This document shows, piece after piece, positions 20,599 to 33,800 of a DNA stretch of 64,000 bases. Within the stretch, counting starts at the first letter, position 1; each line of letters begins with the position of its first letter. The notes under the pieces were generated by a model, which did not search any database, had not been told where the DNA came from, and saw nothing but the letters and a program-made list of their open reading frames with translations. The DNA comes from Leptodontidium sp. MPI-SDFR-AT-0119 (lineage: Eukaryota > Ascomycota > Leotiomycetes > Helotiales > Leptodontidiaceae). A program made the translations under genes and the position numbers. The stretch covers positions 124,001 through 188,000 of the forward strand of contig JAHLEZ010000040.1 in the NCBI GenBank assembly GCA_020726505.1, given 5' to 3'.

Positions 20599-22735
20599 TC
20601 AAACAACAACCTTCCAACTTGCATTCTTACCAACCACAGTCCTAATCTTATATTCGCCCTCTCCAACCCTCTTCTCAACGCTCCAATGCAACATCGGTTC
20701 GACCTCCCTCACGGCCCTGAACCGTCCCATATTCATTCGAACAACCTTATCCCACTCATCAGAATCTTTTCTCTGCACCCGCACTTTCACAGGCCAGAAT
20801 TCAAGTGCCCACCAACCCTTCGCAAGCTCGAGCTGGTCATTGATAGGTGCCATGGCATCGAAATGATCTTCGACGTGTTCAGGAAGGAGATCGAATTCGG
20901 ATAGAGGTCTTGCAGAGCCACTCCTCTGCGCAGTCTCCCGGTCTTTATTGGCACCACCTCCCAGTATATCATCCACACCAAGCGCCGTGGATCTCCTCTC
21001 AAGAGGTGGCAGATCTCCAGCTTCATACAATTCAACCGTACAAGGTGAAGGTCCTACTGCCGGTTTCCTCCTCTGTTTGTACACCGGCCACACAGTAGGG
21101 ACATCGATACCTGTGTCAGCCAACGCAGCTGTCCCGAATAATATCCCTGTTTCACACTCAAAGCACTGCCTGATCATCCAACGCAGCGGGATACGCGACA
21201 ACATGTGTCTCTCGCCATTCGCAACGGCACCACCTCCCACATCAGCATGACACCCAGCAAACCATACTTCCAGGAGATCAGTTCGCACATTCTCATGCAC
21301 CGATTGATCCGCCCTCTCGAAATCTGCTTCGAGCTTCTCCTGCTTCTCATCTGAAGTGAGGGAATCCGTATCATTACCATCATTACAATTGCCCTTCACA
21401 CCAGGCGTAGGCTTGATCCCAAAACAAGCCCTTAACAACCTCCTCAATCTCCCAACGCCCTCATTCATCCCCTCTCTAATTGCATGGTTATGAACCACAC
21501 CCTGCCCCATCTGCCCGGCCGCCGGATCCAGATGCTGATACTGACACACCTTAAACTTCGATCTATGTTCGTCCAACGCCATCGCATGTCTAAACCAACC
21601 GATACTATTCGTCGGACTCTTCCCAAACGGCAACTTCCTGGGGAAGAATCCGACACTACTCACGCAATCCCACACGCCGACAAAATGCACATTCACGTTG
21701 ATGCAGAACGTCTTCTTGAACTGCGCGCTCATCTCCCACCCGGCTGGAGAGTCGTCCTTGTAGAACTTGTACGCGAATGACACTTGTGCTGTGTTTTGCG
21801 CCGGGAGAAGCCCGACTTTGTGGAGCATCCCAGAGAGGCATCGGACAGTGTAGGCGCCGCGACTGAAGCCTAACAGGCAGATCTTGTCGCCTTCTTGGTA
21901 GTTCTCCATGATGAATTTGTAGGCGTCTTTGATGTGGATGCCGAGACCGCTTCCGACTGCCATGTCGACTGTGTGGGAGGAGTCAGCATGTTTTTTATTC
22001 TTCTCCCTTTTAAATCCTTTTCTCTCTCTCTTGATTCTCAAGATATTGAGATGGCTGACGCGTCTGAGAAGGGGGGAAAAGGAAGCTTCAGATGCGTTGA
22101 AGTAACATCAACAACTAAAGGAGATAGCTGAGAACTCACCAGCAGCCGAGATACCGCTTTTCATGCCATGGCCGTCGTATGTCCCAATTCCGGATCTGGA
22201 GGAAACCTTGAAGTCAGTATGACTGGTTGGACAGAGGTTTCGAGGTGGCGAGGCGAGAAAGGGCGTGGGTTTCTCGGAGGGGTTGGAAGTGACACAAAAA
22301 GATTGCGGTGAAAAAAAGCATGCAAAGCACTCACTGGTAGTAGGTTACTTGTGAAGGATCATCCTTCTTGAGACATGCGACAAAGTGAACGACATTGCCT
22401 GGAGAAAAGACTGTTAGGGGTACCTTCTCAAATTCAATTTCCATGTCCAAGAATTCAGAGTCATCCACCAGATCGCACTTGAATCACTTACTGTTGTCGC
22501 CATCAAACTTGTCACCCGTTCCATCAAGACAAATTACAAGCGTTCGAACATTCGGATACGTCGCATTCGAATCTCGCACAGCACGAATACTTTTCGGCAA
22601 CGGACCAGGAGAAAACTCCTCAACTGAGGTCTGCATTGTTGACAGGGACATATTTCGGCCTGCTGGTGCTCTCGAGTCGCATGTTTGCGTGGGGTACGAC
22701 TTCGGTCGCCAGTGTTCTTGTATACGCGTTCCCAT
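20599..22735 (-). CDS. DUF2235 alpha/beta-hydrolase-like protein
   Basis: Exons 22492-22735, 22335-22398, 22140-22195 and 20599-21968 give 577 residues in frame. The N-terminal LVICLDGTGDKFDGDNSN, then DPSQVTYYQ and SGIGTY, and a nucleophile elbow LLGFSRGAYTVR (GxSxG form) define the DUF2235 family, which shares the fold of type VI secretion phospholipase effectors of the Tle1 group. VWDCVSSVG and WFAGCHADVGGG supply further conserved acidic and His residues. A lipase or esterase activity is possible but not established for the fungal members. The C-terminal ~200 residues are variable. No signal peptide, so likely cytosolic. The start at 22735 is the first ATG in frame. Confidence 0.8.
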
Positions 22736-24382
22736 GGTGATGTGATGTCAGGGCGCACGAATGATGTTGTGGACTGGACTTGGTGAGACGGATGATGGGC
22801 TTTTGTGCACAGGAAATCGGCATTCAGTGTCAACAATATGGGAGGCGGATCGATCGATGTGGAGAATCTCAAAGGGAGGTTTTTGGGGAACTTCAGAAAT
22901 ATGAATGTGTTTCTTGGCTTTCTATCAAGAGAGTAAGAGAAGGAGAGAATATGGTTCAGATTTTCTTCGCTACAGTAGTCTCGGCGACCTCTCCTTCTGA
23001 AATCCCATTACATCAGAGCACACCTCCTCGAACCTTCACTCTCATCCACATACAAAGGAGTACTCCGACTCTATGCAGCCTACTGCATCACGCATTCCAC
23101 ATGTGCGTGATTCGATATATCACCGTGCATATCATCTCCAGAAACCCGCCCAATAGCTCTCGCTCTCCAACCAACCCCTCACCTCATAGAAGTCAGATCA
23201 CCATAACTCCTCGACGCCAACACTTCCTGGTCTCGGAACAAAGATCCCATTGGCGTCCGAGCCGTCTCATTCGCCGATTAAAGCATCGAAAGCGGATCGG
23301 ACCGGCAGGGTCTCAACGAATGATCTCTTGACAAGACATTTGATCGACGGGGGTCGAACTTCTCACGGACGAACCGCATACAACTAACAGAGTCTAAGTC
23401 CGGTACCGACTTTTAAGGTTCAAGATCCAAGACATGGAAGTTGTTGTAGATCTGTTCCCGTGTCTTAGAAATGACAACAATTCCCGACAACAACACTTTC
23501 GCTTGACTTGACGTGACTTGCTGAGATTTGCACGAGCTGAGCCGACGATGTGCGATGTGATGATGTTGTACGACCGCCCATCATCTCTTCCAAGACTTCG
23601 CTCGATGTCAATCAAGCGACTCGCAGCTCAGGTCTCACGGGACAATTCATCCTCGGATAAAATGTCAACAACTTGACCCTCAGCCAGCCGCTCCCCGTAT
23701 GCAAATGCAAGCCACCACGGGAACGGGCCATCAATCCGAGAGCTGAAAGCTAGCTCAGGACACCACCATCTCCAGCCTCATCAAATGAAGCCCCTCACTT
23801 CATCTCCCTCTCAGTCCCCAATGAGACATCCTGCAGCTCACTATCCTCAATCCATTCAAATCTGCAGGAGATCTCGCAATTCCCGTGTGGAGAAAATGGA
23901 AAAGACTGGCAGCTGCTCACACCACCAAGTGTCTCTAGCTAATGCAATGCAGCACTAATGTTGTGACCAAAGTGAGTTTGTCTGATTGATGGATCACATT
24001 GGTTCATCCGTTAGACGATCGAATGAGATGAGTAGCTTTTCTAATTCGTGCGTCGCCCTTGAGTGCATTGTCTCACTTGAGCTCTGAGCTCCGTAGCTCT
24101 GTGGAGGGGTTGCGACTTCCAGTTCCCCCGTGTTATTATTCATTCTCCCCTTACTTACTTACTTCCTTCCTCTCATTCCCTCAATATTTTCGGATGCTGC
24201 TTCCAATCTTTTTTGATCGGATATCAGTTCAATCTCGTGTTTTTGTGAAACTGCAATCGTTCTGGAGGGTAACATAAGCTGCCATCGGCACCAACCCTCC
24301 CCCCATCGTCAATCTTCAAGCTTCAAGCTTCATCTTCACTCAAACCTCTTCTCCATTGCAATTGATCTACAAACTGGTCAAA
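22736..24382. other. Intergenic region, shared divergent promoter
   Basis: About 1.6 kb between divergently transcribed DUF2235 and Ppo genes. No supported gene. A short direct repeat (CTTCAAG repeated) sits at about 24315-24330 in the presumed Ppo leader. Confidence 0.5.
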
Positions 24383-27300
24383 ATGTCTCCATCAAACTTG
24401 AAATCCCTCATTGGGACTCTCAGAAGAAAACCCACTCGAGCACCAGACGGCAAGACAGATGCTGAAGCAGCTCCAACCCAGATCTCGGAGAAAACAACAA
24501 TCGGTCATGATCTCCTGACTATGGGCGTCAAAAATGCCGCCACTGTCGCTCAAGCAATCACCACTATTGCTTCTGGTGAGCCAATGGACGACAAAGAGCT
24601 ACTACTTGAAAATGGCGTTGCGATGCTTCAATCGCTCCCATTGAACAGTGGTCTGAGCGACAAGATTTCCAACGACTTCATCGCCATGCTATGGCATGAT
24701 CTCCCACATCCACCACCTACCCTGGCCGGTCCAACATCCAGATATCGAAAGCATGACGGGAGCTGTAACAGCCCTTGGGCTCCAGAAATGGGCAAAGCTG
24801 GAGCTCCGTACTCCAGAACCGTGCCACCTCTCAAAAATCAAGGCCCAAATCTGCCAGATCCAGAGCTCGTCTTCGATCAACTTCTTAAACGAAATGGTGC
24901 ATTCCGCCCACATCCTTCTGGATTGAATCGTCTTTTCTTCTCCTTTGCCACCATTGTTATCCACGAATGTTTCCAGACATCCCGCGAGAATCCCTGGATC
25001 AATGAGACGTCCAGCTACGTCGATCTCAGCACCATCTATGGAAATACGGAAGTCGAGCAGCAGCGAGTCAGAACTCGTGAGAATGGAACCATATTTCCGG
25101 ATTCCATTGCTTCAGAGCGGATTATGTTGATGCCTCCTGGTGTTATTGCCGTCCTTCTGATGTTCTCAAGGAATCACAACCACATTGCTGCGAATATGTT
25201 GACGGTGAATGAAGACGGGAAATACAAACCTTGGGAGACCCTCAATGAGAAGCAAAGAAAATGGTGAGACAGCCTGAGATCCAGGGGCAAATGACTTGCT
25301 AACCTCTGCTTAGGCAAGATGAAGATATCTTTCAAATCTCACGAAATATCAACGTCGGATACTTCGCTTCAGTGGTGCTGAGGGACTATGTGGCAGCTAT
25401 TCTCAACACTCCGCGATCCAACTCTACTTGGTCTCTCGATCTTGGAAAAGAAATCAAGCAATTTGGAAAGCGAGTTGAGCGGGGAACAGGAAACGTTGTG
25501 TCTGTCGAATTCGCCGTCCTTTACCATTGGCATGCAGCTCTCAGTGCTGCTGACGACAGATGGATGGCGGACGATGTGTTGAAAGCCACTCTCCCAGACC
25601 TCAAATCGGTCGACGATATGACAATCGAACAATTTCTCTACGTCATGAAAACAAAAGGCCATGCACTGATGTCCAAACCAGCTAAAGAATGGACATTCGG
25701 TGGACTTCAGAGAGGTCCTGATGGGAGTTTCAGTGACTGCGATCTTGCCGAGATCATCAAGGACTGTATCGATGAACCTGCTCATGCTTTCGGAGCTCAT
25801 GGTACACCAGCCAGTCTGAAGATTGTTGATATCATGGGTCAATTGCAGGCTCGAGATGTTTTCAATGTTTGCACAATGAACGAGTAAGTATCCACACCGT
25901 TATTCAAGACAAAGTGACTGATGTTTGTAGGTTCCGCCGCTACTTGAACCTCAAACCCTACGAGAGCTTCGAAGATTGGAACCCAGAGAAGGAAACTGCG
26001 AGAGCTGCAGAACTCTTGTATGGCCACATTGACAATCTCGAACTCTACCCTGGTCTGATGGCAGAGTGCACCAAGCCGGCCATGCCAGGTAGTGGTGTAT
26101 GTCCTGGACAAACTACAGGGCGAGGTATTCTTGATGATGCCGTGGCACTTATTCGAGGTGATCGTTTCTTGAGTTACGATTTCAACAGCAGTACATTGAC
26201 GAACTGGGGATTTGCCAAACTCGGACAAACCGTTCCAGGTGCTTATGGAGGGGTTTTGCCATATCTTCTCTTCAACGGACTTCCAGGTGCCTGGACAGGT
26301 ACCTCATCATATGCTCTGCTCCCATTCTATACCCCCAACGCAGCCAAGGGTATATTGAAGCAAAACAAGGTACTTGAGAAGTACGATTTCGAAAGACCAC
26401 CCAATGACATGGAGGTGATTGGCATCCATACGCATGAAGGATGCAAGAAGGTGTTTGAGGATCGAGAGAACTTCCGAGTCATGTATCAGAAAGCAATTCG
26501 CAACTGCACTGACGGTCATGATTTCTTGATTGGATGGGATGATGCGAAGAGGCACGACGAGCGCTCGACCATTCTCCACAAAGTCATGTTCGAAGAGAAC
26601 TTCGAAGCCAAGATGTCTCAATTCTTCAAGACCAATGTCGCAAGACTCATCAAAGACTGTTCTCTCAAATATTCAAACAGTACTCGAAGATCGATTGATA
26701 TCGTTCGGGATGTCACCAACGTCACCCCCATCCTTTGGCTTGCAGAACGATTCGCAATCCCTCTCAAGACCGCCAAATATCCTCATGGCTTGGTATCAGT
26801 CCCAGAAGCTTTCAAAGCGTACCTCGTACTCTTCATGTACCAAAGCTTCAACATCATTCCTGCGAATGAATGGGCACTGAGGGAGGGTGGAATACAAGCT
26901 GGTGAGGCTTTGAGAAAGATTTTCGAGGCTCATCTCAAGACTCAACAAGGCTTTAAGGAAGGTATCGTGGATTGGTTGGCCAAGGGAAGTGCATTCGAGG
27001 TCAACCCTGAAGCAGACAGATTGTATCATGCTCTCAATAACACCAAGTTGCCTATCGGTGATCTTGTTGGTGATTGCATTGGTATGGGAGCTCCTGTGGC
27101 TGGCAACTTGACTCAGCAAGCTTCTCTTCTCATCGATCTTTACCTCAGCGAGGGATATGAGGAGTACAAAGCTCGTATCGTCGAACTTGCGAACATGGAC
27201 GATGAAGCGTCTGAGAGAGAACTCCAAGGCTTCGTTTTCGAAGGTATGCGTCATGCAGGTGTTGTTCCTGGCCTCCCTCGTGTTGCCTCGAAAGACATCA

Positions 27301-27677
27301 CATTCATTGACGGTGCCCGCGGCCCGATCAGTATCAAAGCTGGGCACACAATCCTCGTCGCCACCTCCAAAGCAGCCATGGACCCTGTTCAGTTCCCCAA
27401 TCCAGAAAAGCTCAATCCCCACCGTCCATTCAAGGATTACATCCTCCTTGGTAATGGCATGCATTTCTGCTTTGGTGCACGCATGGTTGGGTGTTCGCTC
27501 GCTGCTACACTGAGAGAGGTGTTCAAATTGAAGAATGTGAGACGCGGTCCAGGGCGACAAGGACACTTCACTATTGTGGAGCATGAGTTTGCTGGTGTCA
27601 AGATGAGGAAGTATTTGGATGCCAATGCTGTTGAGAGTCCGATTCCGACGACGCTGACTTTGGAGTATGATGAATGA
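24383..27677 (+). CDS. Ppo-family fatty-acid dioxygenase/P450 fusion
   Basis: Exons 24383-25263, 25314-25883 and 25931-27677 give 1065 residues, the usual size for psi-factor-producing oxygenases and linoleate diol synthases. The N-terminal heme-peroxidase (dioxygenase) half has a candidate distal His in VIHECFQT, SSYVDLSTIYG, and the proximal YHWH containing the Tyr used for the radical. The C-terminal half is P450-like: GNLTQQ (Asn and Gln of the hydroperoxide isomerase site), EGMRH for ExxR, and LGNGMHFCFGARM with the heme-ligand Cys. The first half should make an 8- or 10-hydroperoxide of C18 fatty acid and the second should isomerise it to a diol or alcohol; such oxylipins control sporulation and host signalling. 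Sequence around the conserved sites differs noticeably from typical PpoA, so the product is uncertain. Confidence 0.9.
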
Positions 27678-28043
27678 GGGATGTAATGACCGAGAAAAGT
27701 AGCGGTTTATTGTTTTGCTGTGTTGAATGTAATTGCGATGTTTTTCTGCGCTTCGTTTCGTTTTGGTTTTCTGTTTGGTTTGGCTTGGTGTGGAGCGGGC
27801 GTCGGCCTATCTATGCACAGTTGGACGGTCAGCCTGGTTGCCTGGGGATTTTAGCAAGTTATTCAAAGCAGTTTAATACCAATTTGAAGATCCTAATTCT
27901 CGGATTGAAGAGGTCCAATGGAAGTTGAATGCTGAGGCGAACAATCAATCAATCAATGAAGTGAGGATCATGTCATTTTCAATTATGCTCCTCATGACCC
28001 AAAACCCCCAAAAGATCCAACCCAAATCCTCCATTGGCCCTTC

Positions 28044-29758
28044 TCACATCCCAAACACGACTCTCACTCCTTTACTTCCCTTCTTGATCCCAGGGATAAA
28101 CAAATCATGATTTAACTCCACATCCTCCTTCCCCGTCTCCCACAACCTCAGTTTCGCAACCGAATCCATACTCTCAGCACCATACCTCCCAAACAGCGCA
28201 TTTAGACATAGATACAGCTCTGCATAGGCTAGATTTATCCCTGCACATTGCCGTGAGCCTTTCGTGAACGAGACGAGGTACCGCTCGAGTCCTTTGTTGT
28301 TCAGCCAGCGCGAGGGCTGGAATTCCAGTGGCGAGGGGAAGATCCGCGGGTCGAGATGCTGGATTCCCGCTGACATGCTGACGGGAGTCTGTTGATCGTT
28401 AGATTAGCATGAGAGTATAGAATTAAAGCTAATATTCCTGGGATTCAACAGAGGAAAGTGGAAGATGAACGTACATTCGGAGGAATTCTCCACACCATCT
28501 CCCCATCCCTCAACACCAGACTCTCAACTGGTGCAATCCTAGGCAACCTCGCACAAACACCAAACGATAACCTCAACCCCTCCTGGATAACCGCACTTAA
28601 ATATGGCAGTTTCTCAAGTTCTACACCACTACTCGCTTTTGCTTCTTTCAACTCCGCACGTAGCATCGACATGATCGACGGGTTGGAAAATAAATAGAAT
28701 GTTATGACCGTCAAACACCACGCTGTAGTCTCTGTACCGGCTGCGATGAACGTCTGGCCTTCTTGATACAATCTATCTGGGGATTTCTCCGAGTCGGGGA
28801 GGTTACTGGATAAAACGTCGTGGAAGATTGTTGCAATGGACTTTTCTTTGTGATTTCCTGTTTTGGTTTCGGATATTATAAGGCCAATTTTCTACGTCAA
28901 CATAAACTCTTTAGAATATTGGGAACATGAAAAAGGGGAGAGGGAAATAAAACATACCTTCTGCATCTTCGCAAACGCCGCCATACCTCTATCAACCCTC
29001 GTTATGATAAACTCCGGAATCGAAAGAACAACTGGCAACAACCACCCAAACTGCTTCGCCGCAGCTCCAATATGATGAATCGAATCTATCATGAAGAAGA
29101 AATCTAGATTGAAATCCTCCTTGTCCAGATAATGCTGCGACTCTCCGAACGCATACTCGATGATGATGTCGCTCGTGAATGCACTGAACACGATATTCAA
29201 ATTCACCAGCTCCCCCGTGTCCTCAAGTTTCTCCAAACGAGTCATCAATTTCGAGACGTTGCTTTGTATTACAGGCTCGAGTTTCCGAACGTTTGTCTTG
29301 GAGAAAAAGGGATTAATTGCATTTCGTCTTAATCGATGATGATCATGATCGATTGTGGCGAGAGATCCTTGTGTCATACCAAAAAGCCGTACAAACCAGG
29401 GATATTTATTTCTTCTCCGTTCACCTCCCGCATACAGCTCCTCGTAGAAGTCCGGATCATTGACATGAAGTTCATGAGGGGATATCCGTATAATTGGACC
29501 TCGGAAAAGGCTCAGCAAAGGTCGATTCGCAAGACTGGGGAACCCACCGTATTTCTCATGCATCTTCTTGATCTCCGCCATATAGGTACCCGTCTTGATC
29601 ACATCGTAGTAGAACTCGTACCACAACGTCACAGCTGCCAGTTTCGGACCTGGAAACTTCGAGATCGGACTCAGATATAGACGATACACCGCCAATCCAG
29701 AGACATATAAGCAGAACACAGCCGCCAGTGTCTGCCACCCTAACGAAGTAAGCCCCAT
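28044..29758 (-). CDS. Cytochrome P450, trichodiene-oxygenase-like
   Basis: Exons 29548-29758, 28958-29499, 28475-28891 and 28044-28388 give 504 residues from the ATG at 29758. An N-terminal membrane anchor (WQTLAAVFCLYVSGLAVYRL) is followed by the hinge FPGPKLAA. IRISPHELHVNDPDFYEELY is typical of the TRI4-like clan. The oxygen-binding helix reads AGTETTAW, the K-helix EGLRL, and the heme-binding loop FTKGSRQCAG with the ligand Cys. It is a microsomal monooxygenase of unknown substrate. Intron 29500-29547 is 48 nt with no stop. It is convergent with the Ppo gene (about 370 bp between stops). No terpene synthase or polyketide synthase lies nearby. Confidence 0.88.
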
Positions 29759-29833
29759 GTCTCCTTTGATATCATCGCCCGGGGTCGCAAGAGGCCACAA
29801 TAAACCGATTACCTCCGCACACGAAGTGGCAGA

Positions 29834-29852
29834 TCTCTCTCTCTCTCTCTCT
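29834..29852 (+). repeat. CT dinucleotide repeat
   Basis: A short TC/CT microsatellite about 75 bp upstream of the P450 start codon, in its presumed leader or core promoter. Confidence 0.8.
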
Positions 29853-30800
29853 GTAAATCTACATCCAGGCACGAGTACCTGTCATCTCCACCTGCACAGT
29901 TATCAGTGGAAGTCGATAGTGGTGGAATATGCGGGAATATCTACGCATCGAGTTAGACAAATGCACGCAATATCCCGTCTGGGGATGTCTCCCGATTCGC
30001 CAATTTGACTTGGTCGAAAGGTAAGAAGGAGAAGACTCTCGGACTGTGGAATAGGTCAATACACTTGATGGATTGGATAGTTTTACTATGGCTATGTTCA
30101 CGAGAGTGCTGGGTTGGACGCAGGGGGAAGTGACTGTTTTTCTGGCGGGTGTGAGGGCTGAATGAATGAATAAATCTTCGCATCATTAATTGACTTGTGT
30201 AAGTTTTGCTATTTACCTTGCTTTGTTTATTGAGAGTTAGACTATTTTTAGATCCATAAATTATGATCAAAAGCCGCTTTAGATCAAGCTTTGAGGGAAG
30301 TAAAGTTTAGATTTCTTTCCAGACCACGTGATATTGCCAACTCAAGTGATATTGACATCCGAGAGCTCTCTCCGTTTCAACGAGCGCTTTAGTAACAGGG
30401 TGACACCTCCCTGAGTACGTGATTTCCATCTTACCAATGCCATATCTTACTGATGTACTTCGCACGATCCATGGCTGCCAAAACGTTCGGCATCATAAGT
30501 TTGCCTCTGGAACCCCGGTCTTCCATCTCCTCACTCCACCACAGTTTTGAGGGCAAAAGCAAGATGAAACAGACAATCAATATTGGTATCATATCATATC
30601 TACAATACACGATTGCCATCTCATCACCTAATAACCCGCCATACTGTCGTTCATCCGTCCATCGCTTCCTATGTAATTCCATTCCGCTGTAATCCACACA
30701 TCATACCCATAGACTCAAACATGAGCCCAAGCAAGCAAATAACGCCAATCACCTCGCCATGCTTTCGCTGCATTCAAATGCAATTTACATATCCCATTCA
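29853..30800. other. Intergenic region, P450 to Rif1
   Basis: Promoter side of the P450 and 3' side of Rif1. No gene or RNA was recognised. Confidence 0.5.
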
Positions 30801-33800
30801 TCACTCATCCACCGACTCTCTTCCTCGTTTCTCCGCATCATACAACCTGCGCTTGACATCCATGAATATATCCTCAAACTCATGGACCTCTTGTCTGCTT
30901 AAAGCAGAGATCTCCAGATCGCCCAAGAGGCTCTGGAGCTTGTCCCTCATGCTCTGCATCGTCACTCGCTGTGGTTCTGCAACTTTTGGAGCTTCTGGTT
31001 TGGCTGGCACTGCTGACTCAACCGATTCAGAGTCTGCCTCACGAGCTGGCGATTCTGCAACCGGCAACCCCGGAACAGGTCGAGACACAGCCTCCTCATC
31101 AATATTGTTCTCCGACTCGACTGGGCTTGACTTGTCGAAGAAACTGGTCTCATCAATGATTGTTTCTTCAACGAAATCGATGTTTGGACTAGTCGCCTCG
31201 TCCGTGCCCATGGCATCGTCCATGTCAACATCCTCTTTGGCATCCTTCGCCATTGACCGCTCAAACTCAGCTTCTGCGGCTCCCTGTTCGACGAATGACC
31301 CTTCGTAGCTTTGCTCGATTTCTGGTTCCTTGGCTGTTGCAACTTGCTCTGCCTCCTCGGCGTTGGACGTGAATGACATTGTGGTACCATCAATCTCCAT
31401 TTCCTGTCGAGGTGCATCAAGATCGACGGATACGCTGGGGCTTCGGAAATCCTGGCCCGACTCGACGTCAGAAGCTCCCTGCGAAACTTGGGAAGCTTTT
31501 GGTGGTCGTCCACGGGGCTTCTTCTTTGCTGGAGATCTCTTTGTTGGGGATTGCTTCTGAGGCGACGAAGCTATCACAGTCAGCTGGAATCCTTGCCGCA
31601 TAGATGATAAGAACTTACTCTCTGATCCAGCCATGGCGTCCTGGCTGTCAGGTATTTCGTTCCAATCGCCACCGGTCTCATTGAACTTTCTCTTTTTCCC
31701 CTTCCTCCTGCCACGTTTGACGCCAGGGCGATAGTATGCAAGGCTGGAAGTATCAACGACAATCGTGTCATCTGGGCTAATCTGTTGACCGTCGTCGTCG
31801 ACAATTCGTTCTGGATTTTTGATCGTGTTCATTCCAGGAGTTTCAGGAATGAGAGAAGGAATTGAAGAAGATTTGGCTCTAGATGTAGAAGAAATTGGCT
31901 CTTTGTCGACAGGTTGGAGATTGGAAGTCTTTCTCAATGCAAGTTTGCGAGCGGGTGATGAGTCAACGGTTGGGGGCATTTCCGATGCTTTGGAAGCAGA
32001 AGCCCGTGTCTTTCTTCTTGAAGAAGTCATTATTTCTTCAACAAAGGGGTTCTCTGCAACAGGGCTTGGTCGATCATATTGATCGACGGCCCTGAGAAAG
32101 CTGGAAACATCAGCTGTGCCATAATAATCTGGCGTAGAGGGGTCAGGAGCATTCTCTTCGCCCGGATTCAGACGTGGCGACGAGACAGCATCTTCAAACA
32201 CGTCTTGCCTATCAGAAGAGGCAGGGCTTGCTCGTGCATCAACGAATTGAGTTTGACCAATTGGAGAACTTGCAGCATAGCGAGTAGGTGTTCCTGGCGG
32301 GAGAGGATCATGTTTTGGAACCATTTGGAATTGCTGCGATTCGTGGTAGAGCTCTTCATCTGGTTCGTCTTTCAGCCCTCCGTCGGGAACGGTTGCTGAG
32401 TGAAGGTTGTCTTCTATTGACGACTTCAGATCCTCCTCCATTTGACTAGTCCTTAATTGTTCCGATGGGTCTTCATCCACCGGGGAGCTGTTCCGTACTG
32501 CAGGAGTAAACTCGAAAGTAGACATGGCGACATTCTGAAGGGAGTCGACTTGTGCTGAAGGACCAAAGGAGGTGGTTTCGCTAGTTGGTTCAGGCATCTG
32601 CTCATTGGACGATTCGTGTTGAGGAAGCTCGGGTTTCTCCTCGTCAATCTCGGCTGTAGGCTCCAAGTCAATGTCATCAACATGTTCGTTTGTCTCCTCG
32701 GGAATACCGAGCTGTTCTTCTTCGACTTGTCCTCCACCCAGATCCATAGCGTCTCCTGGTTCTGATGTTGATTCCGGAGGAGACGAAGGAATATCCTCAT
32801 CAGTTTCCTTCGACTCTGGAATGGCAAGTGAAGTTTCAGTGACTGGCTCTGGAGTATGTTCAAGAGATGGCGAAGAAGAATCGATAAAAGCAGCCTGCCT
32901 TGTAGGTGCAACTGGTGGTGATGATGGAGGGTCCATGTCCGGTCCAGCTTCCGGTTCTCCGCGAATTGATCTCGTTGGCGTTGGAGATGAAGCAACGTAA
33001 CCATCATCATCGCTGGGAATCGGAAGGGTTGGTGTTGTTTGACGTTCCTCGACAGGCTTAGTTCGCAGTTGTGATGATGGGCGTGTTGGAAGTTCCATTT
33101 CAGGCTCCTCGGGCTTTCGAGCTGATTTCTCCCTCGGATTGGGAGTTGATCCTAGATCAGGGAACATGGACTGCTCAGCCTGCTGTCTCTCCTTGGTCTC
33201 CTTTTGCTTGTCGGTCAAAAGTTGAGAATCAATAACTCTGTCAGCCATTGGCGAGGATTCAACAGCCTCGAACTGAACCTGCGAATCATCATGACGAATT
33301 CTTGGTGTAACATCCCGCTTTCTCGACTTTCTTCTGCTAGGTTCAGGAGTGTTATCTCGGGATCGTTTCAAAGATATAGATCGTCTTGATTCGATGATGA
33401 CTTGGGGTGTCGACTGCCTCATGAGTCGCATGATGGAGTCGTTTGGTAAAGTTGAGAATCCATATGAATCGTCTTGGGTTTCCATGAAGTCCATAGGTTG
33501 TCGCTGATCAGCCGATGGTTCTTCCTCGAGGCTCTCTGGTAGGTATGGGACTTGAACATCGGCGATGGCTCTCAACCGGAGTAAAGCTTCTTTCAGACTC
33601 TCGGGATATTCGAAGGTTTCCTCGGAGGATCCAAAGATGGTATTCCAAAAGGTTATTGTGCCATTCACAAGAGCTTTATGCTTACTGTTGAGACCAGCGC
33701 AGATCAGGGGTTCCAAGTCTCGCAAGATTGTGGTATGGTTGTACTGCTCAAGTAACCGATGGATCAACCTCTTGACCATGGCCCACAGAGATGAAACCTG

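Noticed and set aside
22780..23331. 183-codon plus-strand frame
   Set aside because: Begins at GTG, overlaps the first exon of the DUF2235 gene in its early part and has no recognisable content.
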